Shown here: piece after piece, positions 9,312 through 17,679 of the stretch
Layout: every line of letters starts with the position of its first letter
How positions within the stretch are numbered: position 1 is the stretch's first letter
Source of the DNA: a virus
DNA length: 35,953 nt
IMG/VR virus record: IMGVR_UViG_3300028844_002848
Location: 1-35,953 of that record
Reading direction: 5' to 3' (one strand)
Program-made: the position numbers and the translations under genes
Notes under the pieces: model-generated
Database searches by the model: none
Told to the model about the DNA's origin: nothing
The model's input: only the letters and a program-made list of their open reading frames with translations

Positions 9312-9342
9312 TTGACTTTAATTTATATTATTACTATACTTG
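9312..9342 (+). promoter_or_regulatory. Possible host-type promoter
   Basis: TTGACT (9312-9317) and TATACT (9335-9340) are separated by exactly 17 bases. The downstream element extended to TATACTTG also fits the Bacteroidota -7 box TAnnTTTG with one mismatch. It lies 34 bases before the ATG at 9376. No ATATTTAT box is seen before this gene. Confidence 0.4.
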
Positions 9343-9375
9343 TTATTAATAACAATAAAATGTAAATATATATGA

Positions 9376-9813
9376 ATGAAGTTAGGAAAGGAATTGAAGT
9401 TAGAACTAGTCCCAAATTATAAAACTAAAATAGGGACTGTAAACAATAAAGAGTCAAAAAGTATATATATAAATCTCACAGCTTGGGGTGAGATAAACGA
9501 TATTAACGAAAACACTAATTACGATTCAGTAGTAAGTGGTTTAAGAAAAAAAATAAAACAAAATATTAACACTAACGTTAATAAAGAGTTATTTCATAAT
9601 GATAAGTATATTGTGGATTTAGATATGAGAACTTCTGGGTTTGTAAATACAAAAAGAAGTTTTATGTCTTGTGAAATAACCCTCTACCAAAAAAAGGGGT
9701 TACCCATTAATCAACCCACATTAGTAGAATCATCTAAAACTATTATTCATGAAATTGTAAATAACTGTTTAGATAATAATAGTTATTTCACCTTTTATAA
9801 AACTAAAAAATAG
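9376..9813 (+). CDS. Hypothetical protein, possibly virion-associated
   Basis: 145 aa, unrecognised. The alternating pattern (LKLELVPNY, KSIYINLTAW, KYIVDLDMRTSGF, FMSCEITLYQK) suggests a beta-rich fold with a central helix (SVVSGLRKKIKQNINTNV). It stands alone between a possible host-type promoter and a late-type promoter box, in the head gene block. The ATG at 9376 is used; the ATG at 9372 is in another frame and opens no long frame. The function cannot be assigned. Confidence 0.6.
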   Translation: MKLGKELKLELVPNYKTKIGTVNNKESKSIYINLTAWGEINDINENTNYDSVVSGLRKKIKQNINTNVNKELFHNDKYIVDLDMRTSGFVNTKRSFMSCEITLYQKKGLPINQPTLVESSKTIIHEIVNNCLDNNSYFTFYKTKK

Positions 9814-9831
9814 AGTTTTTATTGTAATGGT

Positions 9832-9844
9832 ATATTTATAAATA
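9832..9844 (+). promoter_or_regulatory. Putative late promoter box (ATATTTATAAATA)
   Basis: ATATTTAT overlaps an exact TATAAATA (9837-9844), 15 bases before the protease ATG at 9860. A perfect 12-base palindrome, AATGATATCATT (9845-9856), fills the space between box and start. Confidence 0.45.
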
Positions 9845-9859
9845 AATGATATCATTATT

Positions 9860-10549
9860 ATGGAAATAATTAAAAAAAACGAAATCAATAAAAAAGGTAT
9901 CCTTATCGAATACGATGCAGGATATATTTCACCAAAAGACAATAAAGAATTTGTTAATGAAGTTAATAAATTATCACAAGGTCAACCAATAGTATCTGAC
10001 CCTTTAATTGTCTACGCAGTAATGCAGAAATATGGTGTAGAAAATAAGAATGAAAGAATCTATCCAGAATCCTTATTAAGAAAAGAAGCTGAAAATTACC
10101 TTAAACTTATTAAAGATAAAAGGGCTATGGGTGAGGCAGATCATCCAGAGAGTTCGATAGTTGCCGTAAGTAGAATATCTCACAACGTTGTAGACTTATG
10201 GTGGGAAGGTAACGTATTAATGGGTAAACTTGAAATAATTATGTCACCTGGTTTTGTTAATCAAGGAATAATTTCGTGTGAAGGAGATAGAGTTGCCAAT
10301 TACATTAGAAAAGGATTAAAGATAGGTGTTTCCTCAAGAGGTGTTGGTTCGTTAGAAAAAGAAAATGGTAAAAACATTGTACAAGATGATTACGAATTAA
10401 TCTGTTGGGACATTGTAACTTCTCCATCAACACCAGGTTCTTGGATTTATAATGAAGAACCATCTCAAGAACAACAAATGTCGGAGTCTAATAAAAAAAA
10501 TGAAAATAAATTACTAAACAATTCATTAGATAATTTTTTATTAGATTAA
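9860..10549 (+). CDS. Prohead maturation protease (gp21-like)
   Basis: 229 aa serine protease of the T4 gp21 / herpesvirus assemblin-like class, which digests the scaffold and trims the capsid protein after prohead assembly. Catalytic signatures are H95 in GEADHPESS (residues 91-99) and the serine in GVSSRGVG (S158/S159), with the typical IYPESLLRKEAENYL helix before them and WDIVTSPSTPGSW at 183-195. The C-terminal 30 residues are polar and disordered-looking and may be lost by self-cleavage, as in T4. It sits directly before the scaffold gene, the expected position. Confidence 0.93.
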   Translation: MEIIKKNEINKKGILIEYDAGYISPKDNKEFVNEVNKLSQGQPIVSDPLIVYAVMQKYGVENKNERIYPESLLRKEAENYLKLIKDKRAMGEADHPESSIVAVSRISHNVVDLWWEGNVLMGKLEIIMSPGFVNQGIISCEGDRVANYIRKGLKIGVSSRGVGSLEKENGKNIVQDDYELICWDIVTSPSTPGSWIYNEEPSQEQQMSESNKKNENKLLNNSLDNFLLD

Positions 10550-10584
10550 AAAAAACAACAAAAAGTAAGTTTTTTATCTTTTAT

Positions 10585-10618
10585 TGCATATTTATTAAAA
10601 AATGCATAATAGTGCATT
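10585..10618 (+). promoter_or_regulatory. Two mutually exclusive small hairpins in the scaffold leader
   Basis: TGCAT (10585-10589) can pair with ATGCA (10602-10606), or AATGCA (10601-10606) can pair with TGCATT (10613-10618) across a 6-base loop. Both use the same central strand. The stems are short, so regulation is only a possibility. Confidence 0.25.
10588..10595 (+). promoter_or_regulatory. Putative late promoter box (ATATTTAT)
   Basis: Box in the 104-base gap before the scaffold gene, 58 bases before the ATG. It lies in the loop of one of two alternative small hairpins (see next entry). Confidence 0.35.
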
Positions 10619-10653
10619 CACAATAATAAAATATAATTTTAAAAAAAATTAAA

Positions 10654-12009
10654 ATGGCTACAAAAAGAAAATCAATCATCGAAGAGGCTTTGTTAGATGC
10701 TAAGTCTTTAGAGGATGCCTTAAAAGCCAACACGAAAGAAATGCTTTCGGCTCATATGTCGAAAGAAATTGAGAGTATCGTAGAGTCGTCTTTGAAAGAA
10801 CAAGATGAAGAAACTATTGAATTAGACGATATTGAATTAGAAGGATCCGCAGATGATGAGGAAGAAGTTGAGTTAAGTCTTGACAATGAATTAACAGATG
10901 ATTCTGAAGAAGAATCTGAAGAGTTAGAAATGGACGTTATGGATTTACCAGATGATGGTGAAGAAATGGCTGACGTAGAATTAGACCTTGATACTGTTCT
11001 AGATTTAGACGGTGAGGAAGGTGGAGAATTAGATCTTGAACCTATGGATATGGAATTAGGTATGGGTGACGATATTTTAGATATGACAATGGCTTCAGAT
11101 GATGAAGTTGTTACTGTATTTAAGAAATTGGGTCCAGACGATGAAGTAGAGGTAGTTAAAGATTCTGATGGAATTCATTTGACAGATAACGAAACTGGTG
11201 CAGCTTACTACATTAAAGAATCTTTGGAAGAAATTGACGAAGAGGAATCAGTGTGTGAAGGTTGTGGTATGGATGAAGAAGAAACTATTTACGAAATCGA
11301 AATGGATGAGGAATCTGAAATGTCGGAAATGTGGGGTAGTAAATCTCATGAGTACAAAAGAAGAGACGGTCATAAAGCTGGTGATGTTGACGGACATTAC
11401 AAAGATTATGAAAGTCCTTTCACAATGGAAGAAGAAACTGATGACATGGAAGAAGGTCACTACAATGAAGAAGAAGAACTAGTGGATGAAGATCATACAT
11501 TAGCTAGAACTAAAGGTCGCCAAAGAAAGGGTGGACATAGAAATAGACAAACTTCTGAATCTAGAATAGCTCGTAAACCAGTTGTTCGTAGAAAACCAAA
11601 AACTGAAACAGTTTCTGAAACAAAAATGATGAAAGAATACAAAGAGTTAAAAAGTAAAAATAACGAATACAAAAAAGCTCTTAACGTATTTAAAGACAAA
11701 CTAAACGAAGTGGCGTTATTTAATACTAACTTAGCTTATGTAAATAGATTGTTTACTGAACATTCGACAACTAAAAAAGAAAAAATGGAAATTCTTAAAA
11801 GGTTTGACAATACTGATTCAGTAAAAGAATCTAAATCTATTTATAAGGTTATTAAGTCTGAATTAGATGGTAAAACACCAATTAGTGAGTCTGTTGAAAA
11901 TAAAGTTAACAAAACTGTTAAATCTTCTAAATCTGATTTAAATGAGTCTACTGCTTATGTAGATCCACAAATTTCAGCTATTAAAGATTTAATGAAAAGA
12001 ATATCATAA
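10654..12009 (+). CDS. Prohead core scaffold protein (gp22-like)
   Basis: 451 aa. Residues about 50-150 are extremely acidic (long runs of Asp/Glu with Met/Leu), then a small His/Cys-containing section (CEGCGMDEE and EEGHYNEEEE), a basic stretch at about 285-320 (RTKGRQRKGGHRNRQ) and a coiled C-terminal half (KEYKELKSKNNEYKKALNVF). This is the layout expected of a T4-like core protein that nucleates the capsid and is then digested. The C-terminus contains L429-N-E431|S432-T and I410-S-E412|S413, matching the L/I-x-E|S cleavage rule of gp21; the LNE|ST site is identical to the one in the capsid protein downstream. It lies between protease and capsid genes. Confidence 0.85.
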   Translation: MATKRKSIIEEALLDAKSLEDALKANTKEMLSAHMSKEIESIVESSLKEQDEETIELDDIELEGSADDEEEVELSLDNELTDDSEEESEELEMDVMDLPDDGEEMADVELDLDTVLDLDGEEGGELDLEPMDMELGMGDDILDMTMASDDEVVTVFKKLGPDDEVEVVKDSDGIHLTDNETGAAYYIKESLEEIDEEESVCEGCGMDEEETIYEIEMDEESEMSEMWGSKSHEYKRRDGHKAGDVDGHYKDYESPFTMEEETDDMEEGHYNEEEELVDEDHTLARTKGRQRKGGHRNRQTSESRIARKPVVRRKPKTETVSETKMMKEYKELKSKNNEYKKALNVFKDKLNEVALFNTNLAYVNRLFTEHSTTKKEKMEILKRFDNTDSVKESKSIYKVIKSELDGKTPISESVENKVNKTVKSSKSDLNESTAYVDPQISAIKDLMKRIS

Positions 12010-12041
12010 AAATAATAACAAAATAAAAACTCAAAAATAAA

Positions 12042-13808
12042 ATGGGACATTTATTAAACTCAGGTGAAGTCGGAAATATAGGACTTGAACACTTGAAACA
12101 AATAAGATCTAAAACTATTTCTAAGTGGAACAAAATTGGTTTCCTAGAAGGTTTAAAAGGTCACGTAAAAGAGAACATTGCTCAGTTGTATGAAAACCAA
12201 GCTTCTTCTCTATTAAACGAATCTACGAGTTCAAACTCTTCAGGTTCATTTGAGACTGTAGTCTTTCCAATCGTAAGACGTGTATTCTCAAAATTATTGG
12301 CTAACGATATTGTATCGGTACAAGCGATGAACATGCCAATCGGAAAATTATTCTACTTTGTACCAAAAACATCTGGTAGAGATCATGCTCCTTTAAACGG
12401 ACCAGCTTTACCAGGACAAGAATGTGTATTTTCAGCTTGTAACGGTACATCACTAACTCAATTTCAAGAAAAGAATCTTTACGATATCTTTTATAATGAT
12501 GGTTTATTTGATGCATCTAAAGGTACTGCTACTGTTAATACTACTACTGCTGGTTTTAATCCAGTTATCTTAAGTGCTAACGGAGAAACTGTTGATACTG
12601 CGTTTGCTGATCAACCAGTTGCTGCAGATGGTAGTCTCAGACACGCTACAATGTGTATTACAGGATTCACTTCTGCCGGTGCTGGTAGACTTACTGGACC
12701 TGACGGAAATGAAATGGATACTGAAACGTTTTTAGCTTCATTACGTATTACTACTGATAAAGAAATTAAAACAAGTGTTGCAAATGGGGATAAAGTAATT
12801 ATCCCAGAAGGTGGATCAATTCCATTTAGATTAGTTGCACAAAAATACGGAAGAGGTATCGTTGATTACGGTAAAGATATCTGTGACGCTGATGGTTGTC
12901 TTTTAGTTGAATTGGACCTTACAACACCAGCTTGTGTTAGCTGTTCTGCTAGTACTTTTGATGGTTATGTAGGTTCAGATTTAAAAGGAGCTGGAGTTAT
13001 ACTTAGAGATGATATGTTGGTGTCATGGGTGACATACGCATCTTTAGAATTCGCAACTGAAATGGGAGAAGTATCTTTCGAACTTGATGAGGTTGTTGTT
13101 TCTGTAACAGAAAGAAAATTAAGAGCAACTTGGTCTCCAGAATTAGCACAAGATGTTAGTGCATTCCACAACATCGATGCTGAAGCTGAATTGACAGCTT
13201 TATTGTCTGAACAAGTAGCGGCTGAAATCGATAGAGAAATCTTGAGAGATTTGAGAGTCGGAGGTGCTTGGGCATTAAGATGGGATTATAATGGATGGAA
13301 ACGAACTGCTAGCGGTGGTTTCAACGCTTACACTCAAAAAGAGTGGAATCAAACGTTGATTACTAAAGTTAACCAGATTTCAGCTCAAATCCACAAAGCA
13401 ACTTTAAGAGGTGGTGCTAACTTTGTAGTAGTATCTTCTGAAGTTTCAGCGATTTTTGATGATTTGGAATACTTCCACGTATCAAACGCTAATCCAGAAC
13501 AAGATCAATACAATATGGGTATTGAGAAAATTGGTTCATTAGGTGGACGTTACACTGTGTATCGTGATCCTTACGCACCAGCTAACTCAATTATCATTGG
13601 ACATAAAGGTAAGTCTTTATTGGACACAGGGTACATTTACGCACCTTACGTACCATTACAACTTACTCCAACGTTACAAAACCCGTTCAACTTCGCTCCA
13701 ACGAAGGGTATTATGACTAGATACGCTAAGAAAATGGTTAATAACCGTTTTTATGGAACGATTACTGTTGATGGTGTTGTTACATTTGACGTTAATGAAT
13801 TAAGATAG
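12042..13808 (+). CDS. Major capsid protein (gp23-like)
   Basis: 588 aa, the T4 gp23 HK97-fold family. The N-terminal 60 residues are a helical delta-domain that should be removed by the prohead protease: L58-N-E60|S61 lies almost where T4 gp23 is cut (after residue 65). After it come SGSFETVVFPIVRRVFSKLL and the family motif VQAMNMPIGKLFYF. The A-domain and P-domain segments follow (ATWSPELAQDVSAFHNIDAE near 385, EIDREILRDLRVGGAW near 420). The end, GIMTRYAKKMVNNRFYGTI, is typical of gp23. Codon use is richer in C-ending codons than its neighbours, as expected for a very highly expressed gene. A strong terminator follows. Confidence 0.95.
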   Translation: MGHLLNSGEVGNIGLEHLKQIRSKTISKWNKIGFLEGLKGHVKENIAQLYENQASSLLNESTSSNSSGSFETVVFPIVRRVFSKLLANDIVSVQAMNMPIGKLFYFVPKTSGRDHAPLNGPALPGQECVFSACNGTSLTQFQEKNLYDIFYNDGLFDASKGTATVNTTTAGFNPVILSANGETVDTAFADQPVAADGSLRHATMCITGFTSAGAGRLTGPDGNEMDTETFLASLRITTDKEIKTSVANGDKVIIPEGGSIPFRLVAQKYGRGIVDYGKDICDADGCLLVELDLTTPACVSCSASTFDGYVGSDLKGAGVILRDDMLVSWVTYASLEFATEMGEVSFELDEVVVSVTERKLRATWSPELAQDVSAFHNIDAEAELTALLSEQVAAEIDREILRDLRVGGAWALRWDYNGWKRTASGGFNAYTQKEWNQTLITKVNQISAQIHKATLRGGANFVVVSSEVSAIFDDLEYFHVSNANPEQDQYNMGIEKIGSLGGRYTVYRDPYAPANSIIIGHKGKSLLDTGYIYAPYVPLQLTPTLQNPFNFAPTKGIMTRYAKKMVNNRFYGTITVDGVVTFDVNELR

Positions 13809-13830
13809 TCTTAATTTATAAGTTAATATT

Positions 13831-13862
13831 AAAAGGGTGGGATTTATTTCTCACCCTTTTTT
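13831..13862 (+). terminator. Rho-independent terminator after capsid gene
   Basis: AAAAGGGTG pairs with CACCCTTTT around a 12-13 base loop, followed by a run of six Ts. It starts 23 bases after the capsid stop codon. Confidence 0.85.
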
Positions 13863-13872
13863 GTTTTATAAC

Positions 13873-13880
13873 ATATTTAT
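13873..13880 (+). promoter_or_regulatory. Putative late promoter box (ATATTTAT)
   Basis: Box immediately after the capsid terminator and 18 bases before the next ATG, a good place for restarting transcription. Confidence 0.4.
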
Positions 13881-13898
13881 TATTATATTAACAACCAT

Positions 13899-14744
13899 AT
13901 GAGAATTAAAAAAAAATATGTTTTATTAGAGTCTAATTTAATAGATTCGTTAAATGAATTTACCGAACAAGAAAAAAGACTACTTTTTGTATTAAATAAA
14001 GAATATGGTATACCCAACATCAAAACTTTTGATATGTGGGTGGCAGCAGCCTTTTTAATAGAGTTATTCGATATACCTTACGATTTGGCGTATGAAATGT
14101 CAACAACGTATTTTTATAATGGATATAAACTATTTGGGGAAAGGGACTCCTTAAGAAAAAAACAAATTACTTCTGAGATATTTTTTAGACACCTTGGGGA
14201 TATGACTAAAAAATTTAGAAATGATATGTCAATTAGAGATGGTGTCGCTGATGGCGATGAAGTAGGAAATATTAAAGTTAATTTTGAAGGTGATGACTTA
14301 GGGGAACATAAATCTTTATTTGAAAATAGGGAAATTGTAATGTGGGATAATAATTATGGGTTTACTTTATACATACCTTTACACTCATCAAGTGGTTTAC
14401 GTGGTGTATATCTATATGGTAAAGATGTTAGTCCGAGGTTAATTATGGCTACTGTTAAAATAAAACCAATACCAATACCTAGATCAGACGATAATAAATA
14501 TGGGTGGTCAGCTAACGCTGATAATGTTGAGGTAGTTGTTAATCTTAGAGTTGGGGACACACCATTAGAAGGTATTGGTTATGGTGATGATACTTGGATG
14601 TCTTTTGAGGTACCCTTAATTAAACCACTATCTAAAGAGAGTTACATAAAAACTTTAGATGGTATCTATAACGATGTTGTAGAAAAAATCGAATCAACTA
14701 ATTTTAAATTACCCGATGGTGTAGAACCATTAAATCTAGTGTAG
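13899..14744 (+). CDS. Hypothetical virion protein
   Basis: 281 aa in its own short unit (terminator, promoter box, gene). It begins MRIKKKYVLLESNLIDSL; L9-L-E11|S12 fits the gp21 cleavage pattern and gives a short basic leader like that of the 286-aa protein before terminase. Residues about 15-110 are helical (EQEKRLLFVLNKEYGIPNIK); the rest is beta-rich (GFTLYIPLHSSSGLRGVYLY, RLIMATVKIKPIPIP). No enzyme motif. Its stop overlaps the convergent tail gene. Position suggests a head or head-neck component; function unknown. Confidence 0.65.
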   Translation: MRIKKKYVLLESNLIDSLNEFTEQEKRLLFVLNKEYGIPNIKTFDMWVAAAFLIELFDIPYDLAYEMSTTYFYNGYKLFGERDSLRKKQITSEIFFRHLGDMTKKFRNDMSIRDGVADGDEVGNIKVNFEGDDLGEHKSLFENREIVMWDNNYGFTLYIPLHSSSGLRGVYLYGKDVSPRLIMATVKIKPIPIPRSDDNKYGWSANADNVEVVVNLRVGDTPLEGIGYGDDTWMSFEVPLIKPLSKESYIKTLDGIYNDVVEKIESTNFKLPDGVEPLNLV

Positions 14745-14774
14745 ATTATCTACTTGATTTACTACACTAAATTT
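14732..14774. terminator. Inverted repeat at the convergent junction (possible bidirectional terminator)
   Basis: A 13-base stem with one mismatch (AAATCTAGTGTAG at 14732-14744, CTACACTAAATTT at 14762-14774) encloses a 17-base loop. It spans the stop codons of both converging genes, which overlap by 9 bases. T-rich sequence follows on the + side, with only weak U-tracts. Confidence 0.5.
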
Positions 14775-16142
14775 TAGTTTTGTAGTATATGTCTTAACCA
14801 ATTCATTAGAAATTAATTTAATATCAATATAGTATTCATTAGGGATTAACCAAGAAGTATCCAAAACAAAATAATTTTTAAGAAACGATCTATTAACATC
14901 TTCCCAATCAATAACATTAACTTGTGTTGTACCTTCTCTAATCCACATTCTATATTGTAAACCATCTATAACACTTGATTGATTAATTGTATAGGGAAGT
15001 CTAGCGTTTACAAATACTTTTCTTTTATCACCTCTTTTAATCTTTTCATCTCTTTTAATACCACTTAAAGATACCATATATTCTATAGGTAATGACTCAC
15101 TATCACCGAAATTATAATATTCATCATCAGACTTTACTTCAAAATTTAATGTTACATCTGATCGACTTATACCGTTTATGTTAATATCACTCCACGTATC
15201 GGAGAATAAAACACAATCATCTTCCGTAACTGGTACAAAGACATCAGCGTAATAAATACCTGTGGAAGTTTGTATGGTTTGTGCCGATGTAATGGCTGAA
15301 AAAACGTCACCATCTTCATCTTTTATTGTCACACTAGGGTTATTATCTAAATTAGTGGGTTCTCCACCTATATTAGTGTAAAAGTATAACCTATTAACCT
15401 TACCCTTATAAAAGTTCTTCCTGTCGTCTCTAATTGGGTCATTATATACTGTCTCTAAAAATGGTTCATAATATGTTTGAGTATGTCTTGTAAAGAACCC
15501 AACATATTGTGATGGATTTTTAACTATTAATTCTAAATCTCTTTCGAATGAAATACCGTATCCGTAATTTGTAGTACCACCAGTTATTAAACTATTAACT
15601 TCATCGGTAATATCCATAGAAATATTTTCATTACCTTTGTCAAAATGTTGTGTCGACACTGTAATACCTGATGGTGATCCTGAATATACACCACCCTCAG
15701 TCCAACTCGTACTAGTTGTTGCGTTTAACCAGTTACTAGCTGATTCTACAAAGGTTATATTATCTTTAGATTCAAAACTAAGTACTTGTTGATAGTCATA
15801 ACCACAGCCTTCATCCCAATCTTTATCAATTCTAAATAAGTTTAAATCAAACGAAGATGTTCTTTGTTTACCATCTAACAATTTTTGAGCTTGTAAGTCA
15901 TTATCGAAGTATGAACTATTTGTCATCCTTAACGTATGTACTACTTTAGATAAATCACCTAATTCACCAGCAGCATATCTACTTTGTAAATCCGTAACAT
16001 CAAAATAAAGTAAGTGTCTACTATAATCGGTAACTGAATTATCCCCCCCGTAATAAATCTCAGCAATAGGGTTTCTACCCGTATTTATTTGGGTATTTCT
16101 TGTGATAGTATTATTTTTATCAATATAAGTTCTAATTAACAT
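14736..16142 (-). CDS. Virion structural protein, tail/baseplate region
   Basis: 468 aa, beta-rich. The N-terminus has NPIAEIYYGG, then YSRHLLYFDVTDLQSRYAAG, a pattern seen in uncharacterised phage structural proteins related to DNRLRE-type beta-sandwich domains. Later segments (GYGISFERDLELI, FFTRHTQTYYEPFLE, then RLYFYTNIGGEP) read as repeated beta-sandwich modules. The C-terminus (LDTSWLIPNEYYIDIKLI, TTKLKFSVVNQ) also looks immunoglobulin-like. It is the most downstream gene of the - strand tail block and ends against the convergent head gene. The exact tail role (baseplate, neck or fibre attachment) is not clear. Confidence 0.7.
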   Translation of the reverse strand: MLIRTYIDKNNTITRNTQINTGRNPIAEIYYGGDNSVTDYSRHLLYFDVTDLQSRYAAGELGDLSKVVHTLRMTNSSYFDNDLQAQKLLDGKQRTSSFDLNLFRIDKDWDEGCGYDYQQVLSFESKDNITFVESASNWLNATTSTSWTEGGVYSGSPSGITVSTQHFDKGNENISMDITDEVNSLITGGTTNYGYGISFERDLELIVKNPSQYVGFFTRHTQTYYEPFLETVYNDPIRDDRKNFYKGKVNRLYFYTNIGGEPTNLDNNPSVTIKDEDGDVFSAITSAQTIQTSTGIYYADVFVPVTEDDCVLFSDTWSDININGISRSDVTLNFEVKSDDEYYNFGDSESLPIEYMVSLSGIKRDEKIKRGDKRKVFVNARLPYTINQSSVIDGLQYRMWIREGTTQVNVIDWEDVNRSFLKNYFVLDTSWLIPNEYYIDIKLISNELVKTYTTKLKFSVVNQVDNLH

Positions 16143-16155
16143 TTTTTCTTTTTAT

Positions 16156-16163
16156 ATAAATAT
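16156..16163 (-). promoter_or_regulatory. Putative late promoter box (ATATTTAT, minus strand)
   Basis: On the minus strand the sequence reads ATATTTATATAAAAAG, with the box ending 13 bases before the ATG at 16142. It lies within the 22-base gap between two tail genes. Confidence 0.35.
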
Positions 16164-16164
16164 A

Positions 16165-17478
16165 TTAATTACTATTAATGTTCTTATTTAATATTTTATT
16201 TAAGTCAAATCCCATAACATCTGTGGTAGTTTTACTCGGATCAGCAGGTAAACCATTATATGGATGGACATGTGATATGACGTATTTTTTAATCAATTCT
16301 AAAAATTCTACTAAAGTATCACCATAGACTAATGGGTGTGCTTCATTATTAATTCTTTCTTGTTCATCGTCAGTAATTAAATTTTCAGGATCAGTTAATT
16401 CGAAGGTGTTAGCACCATCAGATATACTTAAAAGATTAATCTTCGATGCAACTACGTTAATAACACTAGAAGTGGGATCGTCTTTTTTAGAGACTTTATT
16501 AACTTTAATTTTCTTTTTAACTTCAATAGGTTCTGCTGTAAATTGGGCAATATTACCTTCACCTTTATATATCTTAATTACGTCTGAAGAATCTGACTTT
16601 ATTTGCCACCTATCACCTTTATTGGTGTCAATAAATTCTTTAGTCGCATCTAAGGCTTGTTGTCTAGAAACAGAACCAATATAATCAGTTTCGTTTTCAA
16701 GTCCAATAATTAACTCACCAGTTTTAATATTACGAACTTCAATAAATAATTCAGTCCTATCAATATCATTTTCTTTATATCGTTCTTTAGGTAACTTATT
16801 GGATAAAACTACATCAGTAGTTAGAATAGTTTTTAACTTAACACTAATAACAATTTCAGGACTTGGTGTAATATAATTAACAATCTCCTTATCAACAGTT
16901 TCTCTTTTTAACTTTTCTCCACCATATTTTAATTGTATATACCCAACGTCTTTAGAATTAAACTCATTATTGGCACCTTCAATAAACTTACCAGCTCTTA
17001 ACCATATTTGTCTATCCTTTTGGATTATGTCGGTATTATACCTACCTTGTAAAGTGATATCTTCATCATTACCATAGGTACCATCTTCAATTTTTGGGTC
17101 TTTTAATTTAACATAACCGTCAGGTAGTATAGACATTGCATCAGTATAATTCTCACCATCTAATTTTGTTGGTTGAGTAATCAATGGTCCAATCCAAAAC
17201 CTTTTAGTTTTAAATGATGCTGTTGGGTTAGTGTTGTTATTTTCATATTGAAAAACAAATACACATTCTCCAGGTTTCGGTAAGATTGTTAAATATTTAG
17301 GTAATAGTGGGACACACTTTATTAATGAACCTTCTGTTTCAGTATCATCGATACCTGTAATTTTAACTTTAATTCTTCCAGATTTAGTAGAATCTGAAAC
17401 GCTAACAACTTCACCGATTCTTATTATCGGTACAGTATTACTATCTCTACTATCTTTACTAAAATCATTTATACCCAT
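16165..17478 (-). CDS. Baseplate hub / central spike protein, OB-fold (gp5-like N-terminus)
   Basis: 437 aa from the ATG at 17478; a GTG one codon upstream overlaps the previous stop, but ATG is preferred. Residues about 20-110 form an OB-fold like the N-terminal domain of T4 gp5/VgrG spikes: IGEVVSVSDSTKSGRIKVKI, LIKCVPLLPKYLTILPKPGE, VFVFQYE, FWIGPLI. No lysozyme domain is visible, unlike T4 gp5. The C-terminus (HPLVYGDTLVEFLELIKKYV, then SHVHPYNGLPAD) is a conserved-looking block in related phage proteins. It probably forms the centre of the baseplate that pierces the cell envelope. Confidence 0.8.
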   Translation of the reverse strand: MGINDFSKDSRDSNTVPIIRIGEVVSVSDSTKSGRIKVKITGIDDTETEGSLIKCVPLLPKYLTILPKPGECVFVFQYENNNTNPTASFKTKRFWIGPLITQPTKLDGENYTDAMSILPDGYVKLKDPKIEDGTYGNDEDITLQGRYNTDIIQKDRQIWLRAGKFIEGANNEFNSKDVGYIQLKYGGEKLKRETVDKEIVNYITPSPEIVISVKLKTILTTDVVLSNKLPKERYKENDIDRTELFIEVRNIKTGELIIGLENETDYIGSVSRQQALDATKEFIDTNKGDRWQIKSDSSDVIKIYKGEGNIAQFTAEPIEVKKKIKVNKVSKKDDPTSSVINVVASKINLLSISDGANTFELTDPENLITDDEQERINNEAHPLVYGDTLVEFLELIKKYVISHVHPYNGLPADPSKTTTDVMGFDLNKILNKNINSN

Positions 17479-17480
17479 CA

Positions 17481-17678
17481 CTATTCACCCTTATATCTTT
17501 TTGTTAATATTTTATTACCATAATAATATTCTTTTTCAAGTTCCTCTAAGTTTTTAGATAAAGTAACTATTTTTTCAATAATTGTATTTTGTTGTACTTT
17601 AAGACTTTCTAACTCCATCTTAATTGAGGTGTTACTACTGTTATCCCAGTCTATTGTATTTTTTATCGTATTTTCCAT
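17481..17678 (-). CDS. Small coiled-coil protein
   Basis: 65 aa, packed between two tail genes with one-base spacing upstream and two bases between its stop and the ATG of the OB-fold gene. Residues about 18-55 have a heptad pattern (KMELESLKVQQNTIIEKIVT, then LSKNLEELEKEYYYG), so a helical coiled coil is likely. It may be a small baseplate or chaperone component. Unrecognised otherwise. Its tight packing supports it as a real gene despite its length. Confidence 0.6.
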   Translation of the reverse strand: MENTIKNTIDWDNSSNTSIKMELESLKVQQNTIIEKIVTLSKNLEELEKEYYYGNKILTKRYKGE

Positions 17679-17679
17679 A

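Noticed and set aside
11198-11482. A 94-aa + strand frame inside the scaffold gene
   Set aside because: Lys/Trp/Cys-rich product of an out-of-frame reading of the acidic region; no independent start signals.
17479-17481. GTG start for the OB-fold baseplate gene
   Set aside because: An ATG follows immediately in frame, and other genes here use ATG; the ATG at 17478 is preferred.
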